Assembly: GCF_003573545.1 (NCBI RefSeq)
Contig: NZ_QWET01000006.1
Location: 62,001-126,000 of the forward strand
DNA: 64,000 nucleotides
Reading direction: 5' to 3'
DNA from: Mariniphaga sediminis
Lineage (GTDB): Bacteria > Bacteroidota > Bacteroidia > Bacteroidales > Prolixibacteraceae
Shown here piece after piece: positions 44,168 through 52,979 of this stretch. The number at the start of each line of letters is the position of its first letter. Positions within the stretch are counted from its first letter, which is position 1. The position numbers and the translations under genes are program-made. The notes under the pieces are model-generated. The model saw nothing but the letters and a program-made list of their open reading frames with translations, was not told the origin of the DNA and did not search any database.

Positions 44168-44760
44168 TGTTTCAAATCATTTAAATCTCCACCAATGTGT
44201 GTAATAACTCCGGATGAAGCCAGTTTTTTGCCCTGTTCAATCTGAATAAGCTGAATTCGGTAAATGGCAGAAGGCAATTGTCTGCCACCAAATGTTCCCC
44301 AAACATTGTTCAGTTCTTCGAATGAGGGCGTATATAATTCGAGAATAAATTTGAAATTATCAAGTACGTCGAACGACACATTTGTACGATCATATACCGT
44401 ATTGGCGGAAGTGAAAACCTTTCTTCCCTGGAAAAATTCGATCACCTTCGAGATACTACGCAGCGATTTATCATAGGTCTCGCAGTTCGCACTGATCAAA
44501 AGGTACACATTTAAATGTACCGGCGGATTTTTATATTCGGTTTTATCGTTTTGTATTCTAAAGTGGGGTGTATTTTTCAGTGTGGTCTCTTCTTCCAGTT
44601 TCAAAAGAGACATAACTACTTTTCCGTCCAACCTCGAAGCATCTTCACTCCCCGACTCCCAAAGAGAGATATTCTCCAAAACGACTATTTTTCCCAGCCC
44701 GATCTCCGAAAAGTAATTTTCAAGCTGTTCTTTCAAAATTTGTAACGTTTCGTAAATCAT
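44164..44760 (-). CDS. DUF4255/Pvc16-family tail terminator protein (Afp16-like)
   Basis: 198 residues from the ATG at 44760; a GTG nine bases upstream is an alternative. MIYETLQILKEQLENYFSEI and HLNVYLLISANCETYDKSLR match the DUF4255/Pvc16 N-terminal family that closes the tube and sheath at the distal end. NVWGTFGGRQLPSAIYRIQL near residue 160 is a further family landmark. It is the first gene of the operon, following a ~180-base leader. Confidence 0.9.
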   Translation of the reverse strand: MIYETLQILKEQLENYFSEIGLGKIVVLENISLWESGSEDASRLDGKVVMSLLKLEEETTLKNTPHFRIQNDKTEYKNPPVHLNVYLLISANCETYDKSLRSISKVIEFFQGRKVFTSANTVYDRTNVSFDVLDNFKFILELYTPSFEELNNVWGTFGGRQLPSAIYRIQLIQIEQGKKLASSGVITHIGGDLNDLKQ

Positions 44761-45049
44761 ACGCAACACGTTTTATTTTCAGAATTCATCATCTATCCAG
44801 TTCACCCTTTAAACTTAAAATTTTAAGACCTTTTTGTCTTTTTTAAGTCTTGTTTTACGGCTCACAACGATTTTCTCTGATTCTTATTTTTCAACTTAAT
44901 GGTTTTGTGCGCAGAAAACTTTTTCGGTTTTATACGACTTAATGGTTTCGGAATGCAAGTTACGGCAAGAAATAATAAAAGTCAACAGTTAGGAAAAAAA
45001 AACCAAAAAAAAATTACAAGTAGCTTCATATCAACAACTTAAAATAAAT
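44761..45049 (-). promoter_or_regulatory. Promoter and leader region of the eCIS operon
   Basis: On the minus strand TTGAC (44985-44981) and TAACTTGC (44962-44955), 18 bases apart, resemble a -33/-7 pair (one T short of TAnnTTTG). Two direct copies of ACTTAATGGTTT (plus-strand 44894-44905 and 44937-44948) lie 43 bp apart, about four helical turns, the upstream copy at the predicted start site. Nearer the gene an AAGAC...GTCTT-type inverted repeat (about 44825-44850) could form a hairpin in the leader. No regulator gene is next to it, and dacB on the left... of the promoter (45050 onward) reads towards it on the same strand, so read-through from dacB is also possible. Confidence 0.45.
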
Positions 45050-46489
45050 CTACATTTTTTGAAGCCCGATAAGTAATTTCTCTATTTCAGAAATCAATTG
45101 TACAGATGATCCGGTAAAATGATTTACCATAATTGTAATGGACAAGTGTTTTCCACCGGAGGTTCGTACATATCCGGAATAACATCGAATCCGCGTCATG
45201 GAACCGCTTTTAATCCGCAATGCCTGTTCCGGAAAATGCTGTTGACTGAAATGATAAAGTGTCCCCTGCCCTGCCGTAGGTAACGACTTAAAAAAAGAGT
45301 CACGGTTTTTACTGTTGTTTTCCATATAGCGCAAAACCGATGAAAGAAATGCCGGTGAAACAACGTTAAAATGAGACAACCCACTGCCGTCTTCCATTAA
45401 AAGCTGCCGGGTATCCAGCCCCCTGTTTTTCCAGAATTCAGTTATTATTTTCAATCCTGTTTCCCTGTTGCCTGTACCGGTTTTTTCTGCTGCGACCTGC
45501 TTCACCAGTTGTTCGGCAAATAAATTTACACTTTCCCGGTTCAGAACTTTTACTATTTCAGAAAGTGTGGGAGACTCTGTCATATAAATTTGTAAAAAAG
45601 CTGATTTTTCAACTGTTTCGCTTCTGATCTTCCCGGTGATAAAAACACCTTCGCGGGCTAAATGATGTAAAAAATCGTCGGCTAGTAATTTTTCAGGGAA
45701 AGGATTGGAAGCTTTAATGCTGAATGACTTGCGGTTTCGGGGAATGGTGCCCCTGACAATCCGCTGACCATTATGCGGGCTTCCAAAAACATAGGCCAAA
45801 TCGCGGTTTTCAACAGATGACAGCACTTCGTTTTTCCATTCCATTCCTTCCACCTTCGGATTCACCGAAATAATTTCTGTAGGCTGTCCCGCTTCCGCAG
45901 GCGACCGGAAAACGATACGAAAAAGATTATCGTACACCGCAAGGGCACTGGTACCGGCACCATAATAATTTCCCATATCTTCCCATATCCAGGTAGGGGG
46001 AATTTTCTCCGTATCATAAAGGGAGCCGTCTAAAACCAGGTTTCCCTCAACCCGCTTAATACCGGCAGCTTTTATGCGCTGAGCCCACGTTTCCATAAAA
46101 TGGGGATGGAAATAATCATTTTGAAAATATTCGGAACCAAGGGCCGGATCGCCTCCGCCAATAACCACTATATCCCCTTTTAAAATTCCGTTTTTTATGG
46201 TTCCGGTGTAACCAATCCGGGTTTGGAAACGGTAATCCGGGCCTAAAATCTCCAGCGCTGCTGCCGAGGTTACCAGTTTCAAAACCGAAGCTGGTATAAA
46301 TAACTTTTTATCATTCCGCTCAAAAACCGGGTCTCCGGTTGCCAAATCGGTTACGGAAATTCCAACAGAAGCCTGCCTGTACTCAGGCCGATCAAGAAAT
46401 GCCTTCACTTGCTTTTCAAATGACGATTGCGCAAATAAATGGCCATTCAGAAAAAGAAATGAAAAAACAATGAAAAACCGTACCTTCAT
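45050..46489 (-). CDS. dacB: D-alanyl-D-alanine carboxypeptidase/endopeptidase, DacB (PBP4) type
   Basis: 479 residues with an N-terminal signal peptide (MKVRFFIVFSFLFLNGHLFA). Serine acyl-enzyme motif SVLK in FIPASVLKLVTSAAALEILG (about 63-80), SxN-like region EDGSGLSHFNVVS (about 370) and KSG (instead of KTG) in LRIKSGSMTRI (about 422). These define the S13 family, which trims D-Ala or hydrolyses peptide cross-links in periplasmic peptidoglycan. It lies upstream of, and on the same strand as, the eCIS operon, with a 280-bp gap between. Confidence 0.92.
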   Translation of the reverse strand: MKVRFFIVFSFLFLNGHLFAQSSFEKQVKAFLDRPEYRQASVGISVTDLATGDPVFERNDKKLFIPASVLKLVTSAAALEILGPDYRFQTRIGYTGTIKNGILKGDIVVIGGGDPALGSEYFQNDYFHPHFMETWAQRIKAAGIKRVEGNLVLDGSLYDTEKIPPTWIWEDMGNYYGAGTSALAVYDNLFRIVFRSPAEAGQPTEIISVNPKVEGMEWKNEVLSSVENRDLAYVFGSPHNGQRIVRGTIPRNRKSFSIKASNPFPEKLLADDFLHHLAREGVFITGKIRSETVEKSAFLQIYMTESPTLSEIVKVLNRESVNLFAEQLVKQVAAEKTGTGNRETGLKIITEFWKNRGLDTRQLLMEDGSGLSHFNVVSPAFLSSVLRYMENNSKNRDSFFKSLPTAGQGTLYHFSQQHFPEQALRIKSGSMTRIRCYSGYVRTSGGKHLSITIMVNHFTGSSVQLISEIEKLLIGLQKM

Positions 46490-46508
46490 TTTTTCTATTT
46501 TTAGAATT

Positions 46509-46516
46509 CAAAAATA
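46509..46516 (-). promoter_or_regulatory. Putative dacB promoter (-7 box)
   Basis: Minus strand TATTTTTG is an exact TAnnTTTG match 20 bases before the dacB ATG, in the 54-bp divergent gap to crcB. Confidence 0.4.
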
Positions 46517-46543
46517 ACAGAATATCAGATTAACAGAAAAGAT

Positions 46544-46924
46544 ATGTTACGAACTGTAATGTTGGTAGGTGCCGGAGGATTCATCGGAAGTGTAATGCGT
46601 TATCTCCTGCATTATTATGTAGAGAAGGGATTGGCAAGTACTTTCCCCTGGGGGACCCTGATTGCCAATGTGGTTGGCAGTTTTATTATCGGGATGGTTT
46701 TTGCCCTTGCCGAAAAAGGGAATTTAATGAATGCAGAATGGCGGATTTTCCTGGCAGTGGGTATTTGCGGAGGGTTTACTACATTTTCGTCGTTTGCCTA
46801 CAACAACTTTACCATGATAAAGGAACAAGCCCTTGGTTCTTTGCTCCTGAACGTAGGAGCAAGTTTATTTTTTGGGATTCTGGCTGTTTACCTGGGAATT
46901 ATTCTTATTCGTGTGATATTTTAA
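46544..46924 (+). CDS. crcB: Fluoride channel CrcB/Fluc
   Basis: 126 residues, four membrane segments. GAGGFIGSVMRYLL, WGTLIANVVGSFIIGMV (with the conserved Asn) and the TM3 break GGFTTFSSFAYN (phenylalanines lining the fluoride path, Na-binding region) are all present. It exports fluoride as an antiparallel dimer. Only 54 bases separate it from divergent dacB, too short and without the sequence pattern for a fluoride riboswitch. A DUF190 gene follows after 11 bases. Confidence 0.95.
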   Translation: MLRTVMLVGAGGFIGSVMRYLLHYYVEKGLASTFPWGTLIANVVGSFIIGMVFALAEKGNLMNAEWRIFLAVGICGGFTTFSSFAYNNFTMIKEQALGSLLLNVGASLFFGILAVYLGIILIRVIF

Positions 46925-46935
46925 AATGTAAAACC

Positions 46936-47295
46936 ATGAAAACAGAAAACAGGGCCGGTATTCTGAAAATCTACGTGGGCGAATCGGATAAAGTACATGG
47001 CCGCCCGTTATTCGAGGAAATTGTTTTCGAAGCCCGCAAGGAAGGAATGGCCGGTGCCACGGTATTTAAAGGCATCATGTCGTTTGGGGCCAGTCATTCG
47101 GTACATACCATGAAAATTTTTGCTTTGTCCGGAGATTTGCCCGTTGCAGTGGAGATTGTAGATACCATTGAGAAGTTGCAGGATTTTGCCGGACGTGTTA
47201 ACGAATTGATGGATCAAAGCAAAAAAGGAGGATTGGTCATTCTCCATGAAGTAGATATTCTTCGGTACGAAATGGGAGAAAAGTATAAGAAATAA
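46936..47295 (+). CDS. DUF190 family protein
   Basis: 119 residues from the ATG at 46936; the frame is open farther upstream within crcB but the DUF190 homology starts here. LKIYVGESDKVHGRPLFEEI (residues ~11-30), EGMAGATVFKGIMSFGA and the C-terminal LVILHEVDILRYE are the family landmarks. DUF190 proteins have a PII-like fold and are very often encoded beside crcB, suggesting a role linked to fluoride resistance, but the biochemical function is unknown. Eleven bases after crcB, surely cotranscribed. Confidence 0.92.
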   Translation: MKTENRAGILKIYVGESDKVHGRPLFEEIVFEARKEGMAGATVFKGIMSFGASHSVHTMKIFALSGDLPVAVEIVDTIEKLQDFAGRVNELMDQSKKGGLVILHEVDILRYEMGEKYKK

Positions 47296-47340
47296 GCGTT
47301 ATCTCTGAACTTCGGCAGAAGGATGCTTACACTCATCAAT

Positions 47341-47359
47341 GCGTGGTTAGAAACCACGC
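47341..47359. repeat. Perfect hairpin GCGTGGTT/AACCACGC
   Basis: GCGTGGTTagaAACCACGC, 8-bp perfect stem with a 3-base loop and no T-run, between the convergent DUF190 gene and the 228-aa gene. It shares AACCACGC with the REP-like repeats near 13-14 kb and may be a degenerate relative or a simple termination/mRNA-stability hairpin. Confidence 0.5.
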
Positions 47360-47380
47360 CACCCGCTAATTGAGTAACAC

Positions 47381-48067
47381 CTACACGTCGTCTGAGTTAA
47401 ATACAAATCCCAGTCTTTTTCCCGTTGTCATTTTGGAATGGCTGATTTTCTCCCGCATTTGTTCAACGGTAGCCAGTTTCACATGGTCGTAAGGGGGAAC
47501 CAGCAAATCGAATTCGATACAGTAACGAATTGCCGTTTCCACAATCTGCCGCAATATCCCCGGCGAAATGGTATCGATGGCAAAACTTTTCACATTCTCT
47601 TCTGTCTGACGTTTCCCTTCCACAAAAAAGTGGTTGTCTTTATTCACAAAAATACGCGCCACCAGATATCCCAAATCCTTTTCCCGGTTGTACCTAAAAG
47701 AATCTGCCAGGAAGTTATAGATATTGATCATGCCACAGTAAGAACGCAGCGGATCGTCCTGAATGTAAGGAGATTTTAACACCGGATGTTTGTTATCGAA
47801 CTCAAAAACATTGGAGTGCATACTGAAAATGAGTAGATCACCGCCAATTTCAAATTCCACTTCAAAAGGGCCCCGTTCCCTGAATGCAGGAAAAACAGAA
47901 ACGTCAATCTGATCCTTTAGTGTTGTAAGGTAATCTTTTTCCAGTGACTTCAGCACTTTCTTCAGAATCTTGAATGTTTGCAGGGTATTTTTATAAACCT
48001 GCTGCTTGACAGTGGATTTAATAACATAAGCCTCCAGTAGCGAAGCCCTAATTTCCTTTTCAGTCAT
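47381..48067 (-). CDS. Conserved hypothetical protein (228 aa)
   Basis: 228 residues, soluble, no signal peptide. EIRASLLEAYVIKSTVKQQV begins a helical N-terminus; a beta-rich centre (FEVEFEIGGDLLIFSMHSNV, RSYCGMINIYNFLADSFRYN, LGYLVARIFVNKDNHFFVEG) and a helical C-terminus (ILRQIVETAIRYCIEFDLLV) follow. I recognise no domain. The strongly conserved-looking, gap-free composition and codon use like its neighbours suggest a real core gene of the phylum. It is downstream of proS on the same strand but separated by a terminator. Confidence 0.8.
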   Translation of the reverse strand: MTEKEIRASLLEAYVIKSTVKQQVYKNTLQTFKILKKVLKSLEKDYLTTLKDQIDVSVFPAFRERGPFEVEFEIGGDLLIFSMHSNVFEFDNKHPVLKSPYIQDDPLRSYCGMINIYNFLADSFRYNREKDLGYLVARIFVNKDNHFFVEGKRQTEENVKSFAIDTISPGILRQIVETAIRYCIEFDLLVPPYDHVKLATVEQMREKISHSKMTTGKRLGFVFNSDDV

Positions 48068-48091
48068 GATCTAGAATTTTGAACTAAAAAT

Positions 48092-48120
48092 AAAAAAAAA
48101 GCAGCCCGGAAGAGCTGCCT
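48092..48120 (-). terminator. Intrinsic terminator after proS
   Basis: On the minus strand AGGCAGCTCTTCCGGGCTGC forms a GCAGC/GCTGC stem and is followed by a run of nine T. It ends the proS transcript 22 bases after the stop codon. Confidence 0.85.
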
Positions 48121-48141
48121 TTCTATAAAAAAATCTTTCAA

Positions 48142-49617
48142 TCAATATGCGACGGCGAAAAGGACCCGCTGTTTCGATGGTTTTCCGGAATAAACACAAA
48201 CTCCTTCTTCCTGCTCATTTTGAAGCGGAATACAACGGACAGTCGCCTTGGTTTTACTCTTAATCAAATCTTCTGTTTCCGGCGTCCCGTCCCAATGTGC
48301 CGAAACAAAGCCCCCTTTATTTTGAAGGACTTCTTTAAATTCATCCCAGGTATCAACTTTTGTTGTTTTTTGGGCACGGAATTCAAACGCTTTATTATAT
48401 ATACTTAGTTGAATCTCATTCAAAAGATTTTGGATATAATCAGCAATTCCCTCCATGGACACCACATTTTTCTCCAGGGTATCACGGCGGGCTACCTCCA
48501 CCGTACCATTTTCCAGGTCGCGCGGTCCAACCGCCAATCTTACAGGTACCCCTTTGAGTTCGTATTCGGCAAATTTCCATCCGGGCTTTTTATTGTCGCT
48601 GTCGTCAAACTTCACCGAAATACCTTTTGCTTTCAGTTCATCAACAATTTCATTCACCTTGCGGGAAATGGTTTCCAACTGTTCCGCTTTTTTATAGATA
48701 GGAACAATAACCACCTGGATAGGCGCCAGTTTTGGAGGCAATACTAACCCGTTGTCGTCAGAATGGGCCATAATCAACGCCCCCATCAAACGGGTGGAAA
48801 CCCCCCATGAAGTAGCCCATACATATTCTTCGCGCCCCTCTTTATTGGTAAACTTCACATCAAAAGCTTTTGCAAAATTCTGTCCCAGAAAGTGAGAGGT
48901 TCCCGATTGCAATGCCTTTCCGTCCTGCATTAGTGCTTCAATGGTGTACGTATCAAGAGCTCCTGCAAACCGTTCATTTTCGGTTTTGTGTCCCTTAATA
49001 ACCGGAAGCGCCATAAAATTTTCGGCAAAATCGGCGTAAACATTTATCATTTTAACGGTTTCCTCTATGGCTTCTTCTTTGGTGGCATGTGCTGTGTGAC
49101 CTTCCTGCCAAAGAAATTCAGCAGTACGCAAAAACAAACGCGTCCGCATCTCCCAACGTACTACATTGGCCCACTGATTAATGAGCAATGGCAAATCGCG
49201 GTGCGACTGAATCCAGTTACGATATGTATTCCATATAATTGTTTCGGAAGTAGGGCGTACAATCAATTCCTCTTCCAACTTCGCATCGGGGTCAACCACT
49301 ACCCCGCCCTTCTCTTCATCATTTTTCAGACGGTAATGGGTTACCACGGCACACTCTTTGGCAAAGCCTTCCACGTGGTCGGCCTCTTTACTAAAAAACG
49401 ACTTCGGTATAAACAACGGAAAGTAAGCATTTACATGCCCGGTTTCTTTAAACATCCTGTCAAGTTCGGCCTGCATTCTCTCCCATATTGCATAACCGTA
49501 AGGTTTAATTACCATACATCCCCTAACCGCAGAGTTCTCTGCCAGATCAGCTTTAATGACCAAATCCTGGTACCATTGAGAATAATTTTCACTACGCGGA
49601 GTTAATTCTTTCGCCAT
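48142..49617 (-). CDS. proS: Prolyl-tRNA synthetase (short, eukaryote/archaea-like type)
   Basis: 491 residues, class II synthetase that charges tRNA-Pro. [20 protein letters not shown] at the start, [20 protein letters not shown] (motif 2 region), [20 protein letters not shown] and [20 protein letters not shown] identify the ProS type 3 group that lacks the bacterial editing insertion. An anticodon-binding domain ([11 protein letters not shown], about residue 300) and a C-terminal zinc-binding-like domain ending VLFAVAY follow. ATG at 49617. This form is the usual one in Bacteroidota. Confidence 0.97.
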   Translation of the reverse strand: MAKELTPRSENYSQWYQDLVIKADLAENSAVRGCMVIKPYGYAIWERMQAELDRMFKETGHVNAYFPLFIPKSFFSKEADHVEGFAKECAVVTHYRLKNDEEKGGVVVDPDAKLEEELIVRPTSETIIWNTYRNWIQSHRDLPLLINQWANVVRWEMRTRLFLRTAEFLWQEGHTAHATKEEAIEETVKMINVYADFAENFMALPVIKGHKTENERFAGALDTYTIEALMQDGKALQSGTSHFLGQNFAKAFDVKFTNKEGREEYVWATSWGVSTRLMGALIMAHSDDNGLVLPPKLAPIQVVIVPIYKKAEQLETISRKVNEIVDELKAKGISVKFDDSDNKKPGWKFAEYELKGVPVRLAVGPRDLENGTVEVARRDTLEKNVVSMEGIADYIQNLLNEIQLSIYNKAFEFRAQKTTKVDTWDEFKEVLQNKGGFVSAHWDGTPETEDLIKSKTKATVRCIPLQNEQEEGVCVYSGKPSKQRVLFAVAY

Positions 49618-49719
49618 TTTTTCTAAATTGGTATAAAATTTGCTTTTTTGTACATGATTATTCAGAGTTCACAAAGAAAGTAAATATTATTGACATTAAA
49701 TAAACCGGGAGGACGAGTT

Positions 49720-51087
49720 ATGAAATCAAGATTGACAATTTTAATGATGGTTGCACTTTTTGCAGGTGCATGTACCTCGGGGGGTTATGTCACACGAACA
49801 TACACAGATGACATTTATTTTAACCCGGGCGATGTTCCTCCACCCATTGTTGTGGAAGAAAATGAGGCAGAGCAAGCTGAAGTTGCAGAAAAATCGGGTC
49901 ACCGCATGATTATCAGCAATATTGAGGAGAATGAAGAAGGTTCACAAACGATGAACAATTACATTTTTGAAGGAACCGAAAGTGATGCCGATGCGCTTAC
50001 ATATAATATGGATCAGCTCGATATGTATGGAACAGATACTACTGTTTATTACAATGATGATGAAGTAAAATATGTAATAAACAATTATTATGACGGCGAT
50101 GCCATCGACTATGCTTACCGTATCCGTCGATTCCATCGTCCACATTTTTACGATCCATTTTACTGGGACAGCTGGTATTACGATCCTTATTATTATGATC
50201 CTTACTACTCTTCATGGTATTCCCCGTCCTGGTCCTATGCATGGAATTGGGGATATAACTGGTATTATCCTTACAGCAGCTGGGGATGGAACTGGAGCTT
50301 TTCACCTTTTTACAGTTCCTGGTACGGTCCTTATTCCTATTATGGATGGGGCCATCCTTATCATTCCTGGTACGGACATGGTGGCATCTATGTAGACTCG
50401 GACAACTACCGTTATGGTCGCAGACGTTCAACGGCTACTTCCGTTTATGGTAATGGCAGAGGACTCAGAAGTACATCAGGAGTCAGGTCATCGGCCACAA
50501 CAACGAAAAGCGCCCGCACAGGGGAGAGAACCCGCTCCACGGAAAACACCCATGCAGCGCGCAGAAGTAATTCCGCATCGGGAACCAGAAGTGCAGCAAA
50601 CAGTGTTCTTACCGAACGCAGAAGGACATCATCAGGCAGAGATGCCAGCAATCCGGCAGTAAAAAGCGGTACGAGCAGCACCAGGTCAGGCAGTCAAGCC
50701 TATACCCGGCCCAGTAGTACTTCTACACGAACTTATACCAGGCCGTCTTCAAGAACAACCACAACCCCACGGGTGGTTAAACAAAGTTCAAATTCCCGCT
50801 ATTCTGCTCCCCGCTCGACATCGAGCTACAACAGCACTTACCGCTCCACTTCAACATACAACAGGAGTTCAAGTAACAGTAGTTCTACAAGAACATACAG
50901 GGCGCCTTCTTCAAGCTCCACAAAATCGGGCAGTACGTACAGGAGCGCCCCGTCGAGAAGCAGTAGTAGCAGCAGCGGAAGTTACCGCAGCAGCGGTTCA
51001 TCATCGAGGAGCTACAGCAGTCCGAGCAGTTCCAGCAGCTCCGGAAGTTCAAGGTCTTCTTCGTCATCGTCAGGGAGAAGAAGATAA
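49720..51087 (+). CDS. Tyr/Trp-rich and Ser/Arg-rich lipoprotein of unknown function
   Basis: 455 residues from the ATG at 49720, which has GGGAGG eight bases upstream; an upstream in-frame start is unlikely. The N-terminus MKSRLTILMMVALFAGAC is a lipoprotein signal with lipobox AGAC. Residues ~145-230 are extraordinarily rich in Tyr, Trp, Pro and Ser (YYDPYYYDPYYSSWYSPSW and WGYNWYYPYSSWGWNWSF). Residues ~240-455 are almost only Ser, Arg, Thr and small residues, ending SSGRRR. Similar low-complexity lipoproteins occur in Bacteroidota but have no known function; the Tyr/Trp part could stack with sugars or cross-link, the Ser/Arg tail could bind polyanions (inference). A FadL-like porin gene follows 52 bases later. 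Confidence 0.8.
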   Translation: MKSRLTILMMVALFAGACTSGGYVTRTYTDDIYFNPGDVPPPIVVEENEAEQAEVAEKSGHRMIISNIEENEEGSQTMNNYIFEGTESDADALTYNMDQLDMYGTDTTVYYNDDEVKYVINNYYDGDAIDYAYRIRRFHRPHFYDPFYWDSWYYDPYYYDPYYSSWYSPSWSYAWNWGYNWYYPYSSWGWNWSFSPFYSSWYGPYSYYGWGHPYHSWYGHGGIYVDSDNYRYGRRRSTATSVYGNGRGLRSTSGVRSSATTTKSARTGERTRSTENTHAARRSNSASGTRSAANSVLTERRRTSSGRDASNPAVKSGTSSTRSGSQAYTRPSSTSTRTYTRPSSRTTTTPRVVKQSSNSRYSAPRSTSSYNSTYRSTSTYNRSSSNSSSTRTYRAPSSSSTKSGSTYRSAPSRSSSSSSGSYRSSGSSSRSYSSPSSSSSSGSSRSSSSSSGRRR

Positions 51088-51139
51088 AAAATGGATGACC
51101 GCCATTAAAAGTGATTATTAACGAAAAACAGTTTAAGCC

Positions 51140-52636
51140 ATGAAAAAATTCATAACATTATTGAGTTTAGCTATTCTAGTACCTTTTTTTACTCAGGCGC
51201 AAGGGTTGGTTGATGCGTTACGCTATTCCGATTTTCAGGTTCAGGGAACAGCAAGGGCCGGAGCTATGGGAAATGCATTTGGCGCCCTGGGAGGAGATTT
51301 CACATCGGTGAGTATCAACCCTGCAGGCCTTGGTCTTTACCGCTCATCTGAACTGGTCTTCACCCCCACCTTTGGAAAAACGCAGGTAGAATCCACTTAT
51401 CGTGGCAACCTGATGACCGACAGTAAATACAATTTCATGTTTAATAACCTGAGTTATGTGGCCGCCCTTTCAAACGATAATCAGGGAGAAACAGGTTTGG
51501 TCAATATCAATGTGGGAATCGGTTTTAACAGGCTGAAGGATTTTAACAGAACGGTACTTGCAGGTTCCGACAATATGAATAGTTCATTCCTTGATTACCT
51601 TGCAGATAATGCAACAATTAATAACTGGGGTGAATTTTATGAAGATCTTGCCTGGGAAACTTACCTTTTATGGGAAGACCAAGATAATGAAGGTGTATAT
51701 TTTCATGATTTGGAAGGTGCTTACGGGCAAAGTCAGCGAAAAAGTATCTCACAACAAGGTTATATAAACGAATATTCTCTGGCTGCGGGACTTAACTTTA
51801 ACCACAAGCTTTATATCGGGGTATCGGTAGGTATCGTTGATGTTTACTACAAAGAATCTTCTCAGTTATTAGAATGGGACGCCCAAAACAATATCGATTT
51901 GTGGGATGAAATGCAATTTGACTCTTACCTGCGTACCAGCGGAACAGGCTACAACGGTAAATTAGGTATTATTTATAAACCCACCAACGAATTAAGGTTA
52001 GGCGCCTCGTTGCATACCCCCACTTTTTATAACCTGCACGACGTATTTGAAACAGCGATGTACTCCAAAGCAGCCAATGACGAAAGCGAAATGGGAAGCC
52101 ATGAAGCTTTCTCTCCATACTCCGAGTATGATTACGATTTGGAAACGCCGTTACGTGCCACCATAAGCGCAGCTTACATTGTTGCAAAAAAAGGATTAAT
52201 CAGTATTGATTATGAATTTACCGATTACGGTTCGGCCAGTTTGCGACGCGGCAGTGATGGGCACAGTTTTGTGGATGAAAACAATGACATAGCTGAAGTG
52301 TATAAAGCAGTGGGCAACCTCCGGATTGGAGCGGAACTTCTGGCAACCAGCAATATCAGCCTGCGTGCCGGCTTTGAAAATTATCCGTCTCCCTTTAATT
52401 CGGAAGCGTTTGACGAGTCTCAGCCCAATGCCGATTCCAAAATGAATGTAATTTCTGCCGGACTCGGCTACCGGACTGGCGGATTCTTTTTCGATGTAGC
52501 TTACAGGCATGTACAAAATAAAACATTTGACTTGCTTTATCCGACTCCCCCAACCGATTTCTACCCGGTACCGGAAATGGCAACTTTCGAGACAGTTAAA
52601 AATAATGTGATGTTTACGTTGGGGTTCAAATTCTAA
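51140..52636 (+). CDS. FadL/TodX-like outer membrane transport protein (OMPP1 family)
   Basis: 498 residues with signal peptide MKKFITLLSLAILVPFFTQA. GTARAGAMGNAFGALGGDFT and SINPAGLGLYRSSELVFTPT (residues ~33-80) are the hatch/early-barrel landmarks of the FadL-type family in Bacteroidota, and the protein ends with a beta-signal VMFTLGFKF. FadL-like barrels let hydrophobic compounds cross the outer membrane. Ligand unknown. Probably cotranscribed with the lipoprotein gene before it; a strong terminator follows. Confidence 0.88.
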   Translation: MKKFITLLSLAILVPFFTQAQGLVDALRYSDFQVQGTARAGAMGNAFGALGGDFTSVSINPAGLGLYRSSELVFTPTFGKTQVESTYRGNLMTDSKYNFMFNNLSYVAALSNDNQGETGLVNINVGIGFNRLKDFNRTVLAGSDNMNSSFLDYLADNATINNWGEFYEDLAWETYLLWEDQDNEGVYFHDLEGAYGQSQRKSISQQGYINEYSLAAGLNFNHKLYIGVSVGIVDVYYKESSQLLEWDAQNNIDLWDEMQFDSYLRTSGTGYNGKLGIIYKPTNELRLGASLHTPTFYNLHDVFETAMYSKAANDESEMGSHEAFSPYSEYDYDLETPLRATISAAYIVAKKGLISIDYEFTDYGSASLRRGSDGHSFVDENNDIAEVYKAVGNLRIGAELLATSNISLRAGFENYPSPFNSEAFDESQPNADSKMNVISAGLGYRTGGFFFDVAYRHVQNKTFDLLYPTPPTDFYPVPEMATFETVKNNVMFTLGFKF

Positions 52637-52979
52637 AGAATTCCATACATATAATTGCCATAAAAGGTACAGTCCTGGGATTGTACCTTTTCTTTTTAGG
52701 ATTGTTTTACGCATGAAATGGCGCACATCCTTTCTATATTCTCAAATTTGTTGGAGAACTGTACCGCATGAATGCCCGCCCTGGAAATATTTTTCTATAA
52801 GAATTGTATTAACTAAATGTGATACATTATTATTCAACATTCGGTTTTTATTGCTTCCATACCTCCTGACCAGCTTACCCTTTTATAAATTTTATTGAAA
52901 TTATGTTTTAAAAAAGTAAAATAACCTATGGTACTCATTCTGAAATTTTGTTCCTTTAGGTCCTAATTCACAGAATAGT
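52637..52979. other. Intergenic region (343 bp)
   Basis: Holds the terminator at 52662-52696. The remaining ~280 bases are AT-rich and presumably contain the promoter of the DUF5723 gene, but no clear TAnnTTTG box or further gene was seen. Confidence 0.6.
52662..52696 (+). terminator. Intrinsic terminator after the FadL-like gene
   Basis: AAAAGGTACA ... TTGTACCTTTT forms a ~10-bp stem with a 9-base loop followed by CTTTTT. Confidence 0.9.

Larger units (their letters stand above)
14411..44760 (-). other. Extracellular contractile injection system (eCIS) operon
   Basis: Twenty-one genes on one strand with gaps mostly of 0-35 bases and several overlaps. The set of sheath, two tube proteins, DUF5908, LysM hub, VgrG-like spike, PAAR, gp25, baseplate J, CIS tape-measure family, DUF4255/Pvc16 terminator and Afp15-like AAA+ ATPase is diagnostic of eCIS (antifeeding prophage, PVC and AlgoCIS relatives). 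There is no capsid, terminase or integrase gene and no T6SS membrane complex (TssJLM), so it is neither a prophage nor a T6SS. Contractile particles of this kind inject proteins into target cells. A single promoter region at 44,761-45,049 appears to serve the whole operon. Confidence 0.93.

Noticed and set aside
14411-44760. Contractile tail genes read as a prophage
   Set aside because: No capsid, portal, terminase, lysis, integrase or DNA-replication genes, and the order is that of eCIS operons.
46490-46543. Fluoride riboswitch upstream of crcB
   Set aside because: The gap is only 54 bp and holds no matching conserved sequence.
50090-50395. Alternative frame of the Tyr/Trp-rich gene rich in Ile/Thr/Gly
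   Set aside because: Shadow frame of low-complexity DNA; the signal peptide and ribosome-binding site belong to the +1 frame starting at 49720.
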